A stretch of DNA of 64,000 nt from Anaeromassilibacillus senegalensis (GTDB lineage Bacteria; Bacillota; Clostridia; Oscillospirales; Acutalibacteraceae). Below the pieces are notes generated by a model. The model had not been told where the DNA came from and searched no databases. It saw nothing but the letters and a program-made list of their open reading frames with translations. Positions 10,005-17,078 of this stretch are shown here, in pieces; the first letter of the stretch is position 1; every line of letters starts with the position of its first letter. Location of the stretch: contig NZ_JAFBIT010000001.1 in assembly GCF_021531715.1 (NCBI RefSeq), positions 496,001-560,000 of the forward strand, in the 5' to 3' direction. The position numbers and the translations under genes were made by a program.

Positions 10005-10964
10005 TCACTCCACAAAAATCGCGGTGTTGCGGGAGAGTGAGCCAAAGGTCAAGCCGAGCTTGGCCAAAAACGGCATTTTCTGATCGGTCTGGAAGCGAGT
10101 GGCGTCGATGAATTCCTCCATCGTGTACTGTATCTTGCCGCTATTCGGATTGACGACTGTTACCGAGTCCTTTTCGGCACACATGCCGGTGACCACCGCG
10201 TACTGCAGGCGAACGCTGCCGGCGTCCGGCTCGGCGAGCAGGACAATAACCGGCTTGTCTGCAAGCAGACTTTCGTGGATGCGGATCAGCAGATCGCGGT
10301 TTGAAAGGCCGTCCATCATCTGAACGTCATGGTTCGGCAGTGTGCTTTTTATACAGTCGGCAACCTCGGAGGCAAAGATGATCTCTTCATCTGTTTTGGC
10401 GAATAGGGCAGAGTCCGTGATCGGCTGACCGAGCTGTGTGCAGACAGCCTGCGCCGCAGCGTAACCGTCCGGCAACGCCGTGCTTTCCAGCGGGACGTCG
10501 CGGCACCGCACCGCGTCGGAATACGTGGAGCTCTTGGAAAGGGTGGCGTATGTATCGTCCGACAAAAAGTCCACAACGACGCCCTTGAGCCAGAAGCCGC
10601 CGCTGACGAGCAGAACAAAAAGAATCAGAACACAGCATTCGCGGAAGATGCGGCGTGCGGCGTCGGATTTGGTTTCGCCGCTGTAAAGTCTGCCGGAAGA
10701 ACAAGCTGCGGCGCGGCGTTTTGCAGGGGTCTGCGCGGGTCTGGGAGACGACTGTACGGCGCGGCGCGGCTGTGCGGCTTTGCGCGTAGCAAAGCGTTCA
10801 TCCAGGACGGTCGGCTTGTCAAAGGCGAGCGTTTCGGCGTCATCCTCCACAGGCGGAAGCTGTATCGGCAGGACAGGACGCTCAGAGGGCTTTACCGGCT
10901 CATCGGAAAAGACCTGCTTGAAATTCAGCTCGTTTTCGGGCGTGGTATTTGTATTGTTTTCCAT
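10005..10964 (-). CDS. Membrane-anchored C39-like domain protein lacking catalytic residues
   Basis: A 319-residue protein with an acidic/basic N-terminal cytoplasmic part (1-108), one transmembrane helix (about 111-131) and an extracytoplasmic domain. The domain has the layout of a C39-like papain-fold peptidase: VPLESTALPDGY where active members have VPL...GC, a middle region DKPVIVLLAEPDAGS, then LQYAVVTGM where active members have a His, and VNPNSGKIQYTMEEF. The nucleophilic Cys is Tyr168 and the catalytic His is Gln254 (or Tyr255), so it is probably an inactive, binding or scaffolding version. It ends 10 bases before cca in the same direction. Fold assignment is inferred from motif spacing. 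Confidence 0.75.
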   Translation of the reverse strand: MENNTNTTPENELNFKQVFSDEPVKPSERPVLPIQLPPVEDDAETLAFDKPTVLDERFATRKAAQPRRAVQSSPRPAQTPAKRRAAACSSGRLYSGETKSDAARRIFRECCVLILFVLLVSGGFWLKGVVVDFLSDDTYATLSKSSTYSDAVRCRDVPLESTALPDGYAAAQAVCTQLGQPITDSALFAKTDEEIIFASEVADCIKSTLPNHDVQMMDGLSNRDLLIRIHESLLADKPVIVLLAEPDAGSVRLQYAVVTGMCAEKDSVTVVNPNSGKIQYTMEEFIDATRFQTDQKMPFLAKLGLTFGSLSRNTAIFVE

Positions 10965-11041
10965 GGCGGGAATCTCCAGTCTGTCTTATTGGAAGGCGAA
11001 ATTTGTCCAAATTTTTGCGGTGTATTTCTGTATCTTTTATT

Positions 11042-11070
11042 AGAATATCACTTTTGCCTGCTTTTTTCAA
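11042..11070 (-). promoter_or_regulatory. Promoter of the C39-like gene and cca
   Basis: Minus-strand TTGAAA (11065-11070), 17-base spacer, TATTCT (11042-11047). It is back to back with the divergent promoter at 11090. Confidence 0.65.
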
Positions 11071-11089
11071 TGCAAAATCATGGTTTTGC

Positions 11090-11118
11090 TTGAAAAGTTG
11101 GTGCGATTCGGGTATAAT
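11090..11118 (+). promoter_or_regulatory. Promoter of the SEC-C protein gene
   Basis: TTGAAA (11090-11095), 17-base spacer, perfect TATAAT (11113-11118), about 44 bases before the start codon. Confidence 0.85.
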
Positions 11119-11161
11119 CAAACATGAATTCCAAGAATGGTTACGAAAAGGATGAGAAATC

Positions 11162-11653
11162 ATGGCACTTTTTAAGGATTGGCAGGATTTTGCCGATAAG
11201 AAATCCGCTGAGCCGAACGCCCAGCAATTTTGGACCGAGTATTTCCTGCGCGAAAAGGATTTTTACGCGCAGATTCTGAAGAGCGAGCCGATCAGCGGTA
11301 CCGTGCAGGCGCTCGCGGAGAAGTTCGGCGTCGATCTGATCGAAATGACCGGCTATCTCGATGGCATCAACGACAGCCTGAAGGTCGCGAACGATCTGGA
11401 GAGCCTGACGGCGGAGAGCGAGGTCTCGCTCGATTACGATCCTGAGAAGCTCTATTACAACATGGTCGCCGCAAAGGCGGAGTGGCTCTACACGCTGCCG
11501 GAATGGGACGCGCACCTCACCGAGGAGAGACGCCACGAGCTGTACAAGCAGCAGAAGTCTTCGACGACGATTGTCAAGGGCCCGAAGGTCGGCAGAAACG
11601 ATCCGTGCCCGTGCGGAAGCGGCAAGAAATACAAGAAGTGCTGCGGCCGCTGA
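11162..11653 (+). CDS. SEC-C metal-binding domain protein
   Basis: A 163-residue cytosolic protein. Residues 1-135 form a helical domain of unknown function ([16 protein letters not shown] onward). The C-terminus is the SEC-C zinc motif [20 protein letters not shown], the same module found at the end of SecA, where it binds zinc and SecB or ribosomes. A role near the ribosome or in chaperoning is therefore possible but not shown. It is monocistronic between its own promoter (11090) and terminator (11666). Confidence 0.88.
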   Translation: MALFKDWQDFADKKSAEPNAQQFWTEYFLREKDFYAQILKSEPISGTVQALAEKFGVDLIEMTGYLDGINDSLKVANDLESLTAESEVSLDYDPEKLYYNMVAAKAEWLYTLPEWDAHLTEERRHELYKQQKSSTTIVKGPKVGRNDPCPCGSGKKYKKCCGR

Positions 11654-11665
11654 GTGAGAATAACG

Positions 11666-11700
11666 AAAAAAGATGCGCAGGAACCCCCTGCGCATCTTTT
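11666..11700 (+). terminator. Terminator of the SEC-C gene
   Basis: GATGCGCAGG and CCTGCGCATC form a 10-bp stem, extended by AAAA/TTTT pairs, and end in a T tract at 11697-11700. Confidence 0.9.
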
Positions 11701-11718
11701 GTAAAAGGAGGCTAATCC

Positions 11719-12918
11719 ATGGGCCGTGAAAAGCTGTATCTGCAGGATTCTGCGCTGTTTATGTGTGATGCGGTCGTCCTGTCCTGCGCGCCGCGCGCGG
11801 ACGGAACCTTTGATGTTGAGACCGATCGCACACCGTTTTTTCCCGAGGGCGGCGGTCAGCTGAGCGATGTCGGCACAATGGAGGGGGCGCATGTCCTGCA
11901 CTGCTTCGAAGCGAACGGTACGGTTCTGCACCGCACGGACGCGCCGTTTGAACCAGGAAAGACCGTCCGCCTCGAGATTGACCGGCAGGCGCGCCTGATT
12001 CACACGCAGCAGCATACCGGCGAGCATCTGTTGTCTTTTGCTTACGCGCATCTTTTCGGCGCGGAGAACGTCGGCTTCCACATGGCGGAGACGTTCGTTA
12101 CGATCGATCTAGACCGCATGCTGACCGACGAACAGATCGCGCAGGGGGAAGCCTTTGCAAATGAAATGATCTGGGCGGATCGCGCGGTGCGCATCTTTAC
12201 AGTCGATGCTTCCGAGCTTTCCGAATTGCCCCTGCGCAAGAAAAACGAAAAGCTGCGCGGCGATGTGCGCATCGTCGAGATCGAGGGCGGAGAGATGTGC
12301 ACCTGTTGCGGCACGCATTTCGCGCATACCGCGCCGGTCGGGCTGATCAAGGTGCTCGAGCACACGCGCTATAAACAGGGCTGCCGCGTCACATTTGTCT
12401 GCGGCACGCTGGCGCTCCGCTGGTTCGCGGAAGAAAACCGCGAGCTGCGCCGAACCGCCGCGAAGCTTTCCGTGAAGGTCGACGGCGTATACGATGCGCT
12501 CCTGCGCCGGGAGGAACAGACCGCACAGCTTCATAATGTGCTGCGAGAAAAGAACGCACAGCTTGCCGATTTGTACAGCGCAAAACTGTTAACTGAAAGT
12601 GTATCATGTAAAGGCTATCAACTTGTCATAAAGATGATACCGGTCGATTTTGAGACCTGTAAGCACATTGCTGAACAAGTCTGTAAAGTAAATAACCTTT
12701 TCACTGCGCTTTTCTGCACCGAAGGCGATCGTTGCCGTTACCTCTGTATGGCGAGCGAAGACTGCCCGGTGAGCTCCCGTGACGCCGCGCAGAACATCAA
12801 TCGGGCGCTTGGCGCAAAGGGCGGCGGCAACCCCAAAATGGCGCAGGGCAGCTTTGAAAACGCCTGCGATTTGGAAGAAAAAATCGCAGGCTTGACGGAA
12901 ATGCTGTCTGCATTCTGA
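11719..12918 (+). CDS. alaX: Alanyl-tRNA editing protein (AlaX-type, with DHHA1 domain)
   Basis: A 399-residue free-standing relative of the AlaRS editing half, which hydrolyses Ser-tRNA-Ala or Gly-tRNA-Ala. The zinc site is visible as HTQQHTGEHLLS (about 94-105) and the later CCGTHFAHT (about 195). The C-terminus carries a coiled coil and a DHHA1-like region with GGGNPKMAQGSFEN. This is the longest AlaX class. Bases from about 12583 to 12710 are markedly more AT-rich, with different codon choice, than the rest of the gene. The stop at 12916-12918 directly abuts the stop of convergent sigG. AAAGGAGG precedes the start. Confidence 0.93.
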   Translation: MGREKLYLQDSALFMCDAVVLSCAPRADGTFDVETDRTPFFPEGGGQLSDVGTMEGAHVLHCFEANGTVLHRTDAPFEPGKTVRLEIDRQARLIHTQQHTGEHLLSFAYAHLFGAENVGFHMAETFVTIDLDRMLTDEQIAQGEAFANEMIWADRAVRIFTVDASELSELPLRKKNEKLRGDVRIVEIEGGEMCTCCGTHFAHTAPVGLIKVLEHTRYKQGCRVTFVCGTLALRWFAEENRELRRTAAKLSVKVDGVYDALLRREEQTAQLHNVLREKNAQLADLYSAKLLTESVSCKGYQLVIKMIPVDFETCKHIAEQVCKVNNLFTALFCTEGDRCRYLCMASEDCPVSSRDAAQNINRALGAKGGGNPKMAQGSFENACDLEEKIAGLTEMLSAF

Positions 12919-13698
12919 TTACAATTCACTCTTGATTTTGCTCATCGCGCCTTTTTCAAGCCGCGAGACCTGCGCCTGCGAGATGCCAATTTCGGCGGCG
13001 ACCTCGGTCTGCGTTTTGCCGTCGATAAACCGCATCGAGAGGATTTTCTTCTCCCGAGGGCTCAGATCATGGATCGCCTCTTTGATGGCGATTTCCTCCA
13101 GCCAGTCGCCGTCCGTTGTGCCGCCTTTGATCTGATCCATAATGTAGATCGTGTCGCCGCCGTCGGAAAAGACCGGCTCATAGAGCGAGACCGGTTCCAC
13201 GATCGATTCGAGCGCAATGACGACATCCTCGGGCGGCAGGCCGAGTGCTTCGGCAATCTCGGTGATGTTCGGCTCGCGCCCTTTTTCGTTTGTGATCTGC
13301 TCCTTCACCTGCATGGCGCGGTACGCCGTGTCGCGCATGGAGCGGCTGACGCGCACGGCGTTGTTATCCCGCAGAAAGCGCTTGACCTCACCGGAAATCA
13401 TCGGGACGCCGTAGGTGGAAAACATGACCTCGTGGCTGGGGTCGAAATTGTCAATGGCCTTGATGAGCCCGATGCAGCCCACCTGAAAGAGGTCGTCCGG
13501 GTTCTCGCCGCGGCTCGTGAAGCGCTGGATGACGCTGAGCACCAGCCGCAGATTGCCGCAAATCAGTTTGTCGCGCGCGGCCTTGTCGCCGTGGCGGCTG
13601 CGGCTCAGCAGCTCGCGCATCTCATCGTTTTTCAGTGTCTGCAGTTTTGCGGTATTGACGCCGCAGATCTCAACCTTGCTCTGCGCATAAGCATACAT
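12919..13698 (-). CDS. sigG: RNA polymerase sporulation sigma factor SigG
   Basis: A 259-residue sigma-70 family protein matching Bacillus SigG along its length: KVEICGVNTAKLQTLKN at the start, region 2 with GNLRLVLSVIQRF, DDLFQVGCIGLIKAIDNFD and FSTYGVPMISGEV, and region 4 with GKTQTEVAAEIGISQAQVSR. SigG drives late forespore gene expression. ATG 13698 gives the normal length and has GGAAAGTGGT upstream; the longer open frame to 13809 is not supported. There is no gap and no clear terminator between it and convergent alaX. Its presence indicates a spore-forming lineage. Confidence 0.96.
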   Translation of the reverse strand: MYAYAQSKVEICGVNTAKLQTLKNDEMRELLSRSRHGDKAARDKLICGNLRLVLSVIQRFTSRGENPDDLFQVGCIGLIKAIDNFDPSHEVMFSTYGVPMISGEVKRFLRDNNAVRVSRSMRDTAYRAMQVKEQITNEKGREPNITEIAEALGLPPEDVVIALESIVEPVSLYEPVFSDGGDTIYIMDQIKGGTTDGDWLEEIAIKEAIHDLSPREKKILSMRFIDGKTQTEVAAEIGISQAQVSRLEKGAMSKIKSEL

Positions 13699-13740
13699 AT
13701 CAATGACCACTTTCCTTTCGGGGAATCTTTTCCCTAAAGG

Positions 13741-13769
13741 TAGTATGGACAAAAAAAGCAGACATAGTC
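13741..13769 (-). promoter_or_regulatory. Candidate SigG/SigF-type promoter of sigG
   Basis: Minus-strand CATACTA (13741-13747) is a full match to the SigG -10 (CATnnTA). GACTA (13765-13769) lies 17 bases upstream and matches 4 of 5 positions of the -35 (GHATR). It is 43 bases from the sigG start, suggesting autoregulation as in Bacillus. Confidence 0.6.
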
Positions 13770-13860
13770 TCCCGCAGCGCAGATGGAAGGCTTTTCCACC
13801 CCGCAGCATATTTTGCGGCGCTGCTTCATATGCATTTATATTTGAATGGGGGATGATGGC

Positions 13861-14151
13861 ATGCTGACGAGAATCGGGGATATGCGCAGCCGCGAGGTTA
13901 TCAGTGTCCGGGACGGCTCGCGGATCGGCTTTTTGGGGGACATCGAGATCGATACGCAGTACGCCTCGCTCGCGGCGATCGTCGTGTACGGCAGATCACG
14001 CTTTTTCGGACTGTTCGGGCATGAGGACGACTGCGTGATTCCGTGGAGCGACATCGCGACCATCGGGGATGACGCCGTCCTCGTGGATTTCACGCCGCAG
14101 AAGCGTCCGCCCAAGCGCGGATTTCTCGCGAATTTCTGGGAAAACGGATAA
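13861..14151 (+). CDS. ylmC: YlmC/YmxH family PRC-barrel sporulation protein
   Basis: A 96-residue PRC-barrel protein: [16 protein letters not shown], then [26 protein letters not shown] and [20 protein letters not shown]. In Bacillus ylmC lies downstream of sigG, and the YlmC/YmxH family is linked to sporulation; its biochemical role is unknown. ATG 13861 has GGGGG eight bases upstream and gives the family start, rather than the longer frame from 13846. A weak SigE-like signal (ATA at 13808-13810, 16 bases, CATATGCAT at 13827) precedes it. Here it is divergent from sigG rather than co-directional. Confidence 0.9.
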   Translation: MLTRIGDMRSREVISVRDGSRIGFLGDIEIDTQYASLAAIVVYGRSRFFGLFGHEDDCVIPWSDIATIGDDAVLVDFTPQKRPPKRGFLANFWENG

Positions 14152-14158
14152 AAAAAGC

Positions 14159-14187
14159 TTGATTTCATGCGGACGCTGTGCTATAAT
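14159..14187 (+). promoter_or_regulatory. Promoter of rpsB-tsf
   Basis: TTGATT (14159-14164), 17-base spacer, perfect TATAAT (14182-14187). It leaves a leader of about 120 bases before rpsB, in which I could not identify a known regulatory structure. Confidence 0.85.
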
Positions 14188-14311
14188 ATTTCAGCGATTT
14201 GCAGGTTCTGCAAGCAAAAACGCACGCCGAGGCTCTCGGAATGGTGCCGCAAAAGCGGTTTTCCCCGAAAATACAGGCCCGGCGGAGGAAAAACCAAGGA
14301 GGTTTTCAAAA

Positions 14312-15049
14312 ATGGCAGTAGTATCTATGAAGCAGCTTCTTGAGGCCGGTGTTCACTTCGGCCACCAGACAAGAAGATGGAACCCGAAGATGGCGCAGTA
14401 CATCTTCACAGAGAGAAACGGTATCTACATCATCGACCTGCAGAAGACCGTTAAGAAGCTCGAGGAAGCGTACAACTTCGTCCGCGATCTCGCGATGGAC
14501 GGCAAGAACGTTCTCTTCGTCGGCACAAAGAAGCAGGCACAGGAATCCGTTAAGGATGAGGCTCTCCGCGCAGGCGCTTACTATGTAAATGCGCGTTGGC
14601 TCGGCGGCATGCTCACCAACTTCACGACCATCCGCCGCAGAATCCAGAGACTGGCTCAGCTGCGCAAGATGCAGGAGGACGGCACCTTTGAGCTGCTCCC
14701 GAAGAAGGAAGTCAGCAAGCTTGAGCTCGAGATCGAGAAGCTCGAGAAGTACCTCGGCGGCATCAAGGATATGAAGGATTTCCCGGGCGCGCTCTTCATT
14801 GTTGACCCGAGAAAAGAGAGAATCGCGGTTTCCGAAGCGAAGAAGCTCGGTATTCCGATCGTTGCGATCGTCGATACAAACTGCGATCCGGACGAGATCG
14901 ATTATGTCATTCCGGGTAACGACGACGCGATCCGCGCTGTCAAGCTGATCGCCGGTGCTATGGCGAACGCGATCATCGAGGGCCGTGAGGGTCAGATGGG
15001 CGCAGCGGCTCAGGAGAAAGAGGAAGAAGCGGCTGAGACCGAGGAATAA
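14312..15049 (+). CDS. rpsB: 30S ribosomal protein S2
   Basis: A 245-residue S2 with the family signatures [20 protein letters not shown] at the start, [13 protein letters not shown] in the middle and [13 protein letters not shown] near the end. The start ATG 14312 has an AAGGAGG site. The C-terminal tail is acidic ([11 protein letters not shown]), as in many Firmicutes. Codon choice is biased as expected for a highly expressed gene. It is co-transcribed with tsf 49 bases downstream. Confidence 0.98.
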   Translation: MAVVSMKQLLEAGVHFGHQTRRWNPKMAQYIFTERNGIYIIDLQKTVKKLEEAYNFVRDLAMDGKNVLFVGTKKQAQESVKDEALRAGAYYVNARWLGGMLTNFTTIRRRIQRLAQLRKMQEDGTFELLPKKEVSKLELEIEKLEKYLGGIKDMKDFPGALFIVDPRKERIAVSEAKKLGIPIVAIVDTNCDPDEIDYVIPGNDDAIRAVKLIAGAMANAIIEGREGQMGAAAQEKEEEAAETEE

Positions 15050-15098
15050 TTCCTTTGGACGATAAGAAAGATTGATTCAACAAGGAATGGTGACAAAC

Positions 15099-16019
15099 AT
15101 GAATTTCACAGCGAAAGACGTTGCAGCGCTGCGCGCAAAGACAGGCTGCGGTATGATGGATTGCAAGAAGGCGCTCGCAGAGGCTGAGGGCGATATGGAA
15201 AAAGCAAGTGAGATCCTTCGTGAGAAGGGCCTTGCGGCTTCCGTTAAGAAGGCGAGCAGAATTGCTGCTGAGGGCGTCGCGTATGCGATGGTCAGCCCGT
15301 GCGGCAAGGTTGGCGTTGTCATCGAGGTTAACGCTGAGACAGACTTCGTCGCAAAGAACGCGAGCTTCACAGACTTTGTCAAGACCTGCGCAGAGACCGT
15401 GATCTACGAGAACCCGGCAGACGTCGAGGCGCTCCTCGCTTGCAAGGCGCATGACTCCGAGATGACTGTCGACGAGATGCTCAAGGATAAGATTCTCACG
15501 ATCGGCGAGAACATCAAGATCCGTCGTTTCGTCCGCTATGAGGGCGACTGTGTCGCATACGTACACGGCGGCGGCAGAATCGGCGTTCTCGTTCGTTTTG
15601 AGACCGAGAATGTTCCGGCTGAAGTCCTCAACGAGTGCGGTAAGGACGTCGCGATGCAGATTGCGGCTCTGAACCCGGCTTATCTCGACAAGACGACTGT
15701 TCCGGCTGAGGCGCTCGACAAGGAGAAGGAAATCCTCATGGCGCAGATCCAGAACGATCCGAAGAACGCGAAGAAGCCGCAGAACATCATCGAGAAGATG
15801 GTTACCGGCAGAATCGGCAAGTTCTACGAGAACAACTGCCTCATGCAGCAGGCGTTCGTCAAGAACGGCGACCTCTCCGTTGAGCAGTATGTCGCTGAGG
15901 AAGCCAAGAAGGCCGGCGGCACGATGAAGGTTGCGGAATTTGTCCGCTTCGAAAAGGGCGAGGGTCTCGAGAAGAGAAACGATGACTTTGCAGCCGAAGT
16001 TGCCAACATGGTCAAATAA
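15099..16019 (+). CDS. tsf: Elongation factor Ts
   Basis: A 306-residue guanine-nucleotide exchange factor for EF-Tu. Visible features are the N-terminal UBA-like domain with LRAKTGCGMMDCKKALAEA, then the EF-Ts core VEVNAETDFVAKN-type segment (here VIEVNAETDFVAKN), and the dimerisation part with FVRYEGDCVAYVHGGGRIGV. The start at 15099 matches the family N-terminus and has AAGGAATGGTG upstream. It is the second gene of the rpsB-tsf operon and ends at a strong terminator. Confidence 0.98.
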   Translation: MNFTAKDVAALRAKTGCGMMDCKKALAEAEGDMEKASEILREKGLAASVKKASRIAAEGVAYAMVSPCGKVGVVIEVNAETDFVAKNASFTDFVKTCAETVIYENPADVEALLACKAHDSEMTVDEMLKDKILTIGENIKIRRFVRYEGDCVAYVHGGGRIGVLVRFETENVPAEVLNECGKDVAMQIAALNPAYLDKTTVPAEALDKEKEILMAQIQNDPKNAKKPQNIIEKMVTGRIGKFYENNCLMQQAFVKNGDLSVEQYVAEEAKKAGGTMKVAEFVRFEKGEGLEKRNDDFAAEVANMVK

Positions 16020-16038
16020 GGATATCCAAAAGGATTCG

Positions 16039-16070
16039 CACCCGCAGGTTTCGGCTTGCGGGTGTTTTTT
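16039..16070 (+). terminator. Terminator of rpsB-tsf
   Basis: CACCCGCA (16039-16046) pairs with TGCGGGTG (16057-16064), followed by TTTTTTT. Confidence 0.95.
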
Positions 16071-16075
16071 TGCAA

Positions 16076-16118
16076 AACAGCAGCCCTGCCGGATTCTGTG
16101 CCCGGCAGGGCTGCTGTT
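16076..16118 (-). terminator. Terminator-like hairpin after the papain-fold-like gene
   Basis: A perfect 17-bp inverted repeat (16076-16092 with 16102-16118) begins at the stop codon of the minus-strand gene. The minus-strand continuation is TTGCAAAAAAAC, so the U-tract is poor but the stem is very stable. Confidence 0.7.
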
Positions 16119-16948
16119 CAGTCTTCATATCTTGTGAAAAACAATGGCTGGCTTTCCATGCTGTAAAGCTCTGAGCGCGTGATCTGTCGGCCCCAGGAAA
16201 TCTGGCAATTCTCATAATCGGAGTTGACCTCCGTGACGGTGAGGGTTTCGGTATCCCAGTCGATGTCGGTCACAATCATGGAATGCTCGTTTTCAACAAG
16301 CCGGATGTGATCGCCGACGTGCAGCGAATCAAAATCATAGAACTCCGTAACCGGCGCGTCCAGACCGAAAATCAGGTCGCTGACCAGCGAGGCATAGGCG
16401 AGACACTGCGTTTCGTAATCGTATTGCGGAAAGTATTCCGCCATCACGCCGTTGTAGATGTTGCAAAAGTCGTAGCCGTTCTCTGTGTGCATGCACGGTG
16501 TGTCTGTTACGCACATGGCGCGGTCGATTTCCGACATGTCGGAAATATCGATGCCAATGTGGTTCCAGTAGCTGCCGTCTTTAAAATAAGAGGACAGCCG
16601 CTTCAGCTGTGTCTCGACGCGGTGCTGCATAAGCTCTGCGGTGGTCTGCAACACAGGAACGTAAAACTCCTTTTTCCAATCGCGCGTGTTGTCTTTGGCG
16701 AGTACAGCACCTGTATTAACTGTCTCATCCTCAGACTCGGATTGGAGAGGGGGAACAGCCGAGACGACGGAGGAGACGTCGTCGGGAGCAGGAGCGGTTT
16801 CCGCATCCGCGCTGTGTGCCAGAAAGCAAATGGATCCGACACAGGCGATCAGCAGAAAGCATGCAGGCAAAATGGGAAATAGCAGATTTCGCCGCTTTTT
16901 TCGTACACGCGTGGGGGAACGTCTGCCGTGGGGCGTGTATTCGGACAT
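16118..16948 (-). CDS. Membrane-anchored papain-fold (CHAP/NlpC-like) putative peptidase or amidase
   Basis: A 276-residue protein: basic N-terminus (to residue 21), one transmembrane helix (about 22-44), a low-complexity acidic linker (50-80), and an extracytoplasmic domain. In the C-terminal half, TQCLAYASLVSDLIFG (Cys182), ENEHSMIVTDID (His222) and TEVNSDYENCQISWGR (Asn242) have the order and spacing of a papain-fold Cys-His-Asn triad as in NlpC/P60 or CHAP domains. A role in cell-wall or protein hydrolysis is inferred. ATG 16948 follows GGAGGA. The substrate is unknown. Confidence 0.75.
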   Translation of the reverse strand: MSEYTPHGRRSPTRVRKKRRNLLFPILPACFLLIACVGSICFLAHSADAETAPAPDDVSSVVSAVPPLQSESEDETVNTGAVLAKDNTRDWKKEFYVPVLQTTAELMQHRVETQLKRLSSYFKDGSYWNHIGIDISDMSEIDRAMCVTDTPCMHTENGYDFCNIYNGVMAEYFPQYDYETQCLAYASLVSDLIFGLDAPVTEFYDFDSLHVGDHIRLVENEHSMIVTDIDWDTETLTVTEVNSDYENCQISWGRQITRSELYSMESQPLFFTRYED

Positions 16949-17042
16949 GAAAGAATCCTCCTTCACTGGTATCATTTGAAAGATATCATATAGTTTAGCA
17001 CTTTTATGTGACGAAACCGTGAAGGAAAGCGTGAAGAATAAG

Positions 17043-17073
17043 TGAAGCGGCCGGGAAATTCCCGACCGCTTCA
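17043..17073 (-). terminator. Hairpin after the GH2 gene
   Basis: TGAAGCGG (17043-17050) and CGGGAA (17052-17057) pair with TTCCCG (17059-17064) and CCGCTTCA (17066-17073). It starts 5 bases after the GH2 stop. There is no clear U-tract. Confidence 0.5.
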
Positions 17074-17078
17074 AACGA

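Noticed and set aside
13699-13809. N-terminal extension of sigG to 13809
   Set aside because: It would add 37 residues not found in SigG proteins and cover the candidate SigG promoter; a good ribosome binding site precedes ATG 13698.
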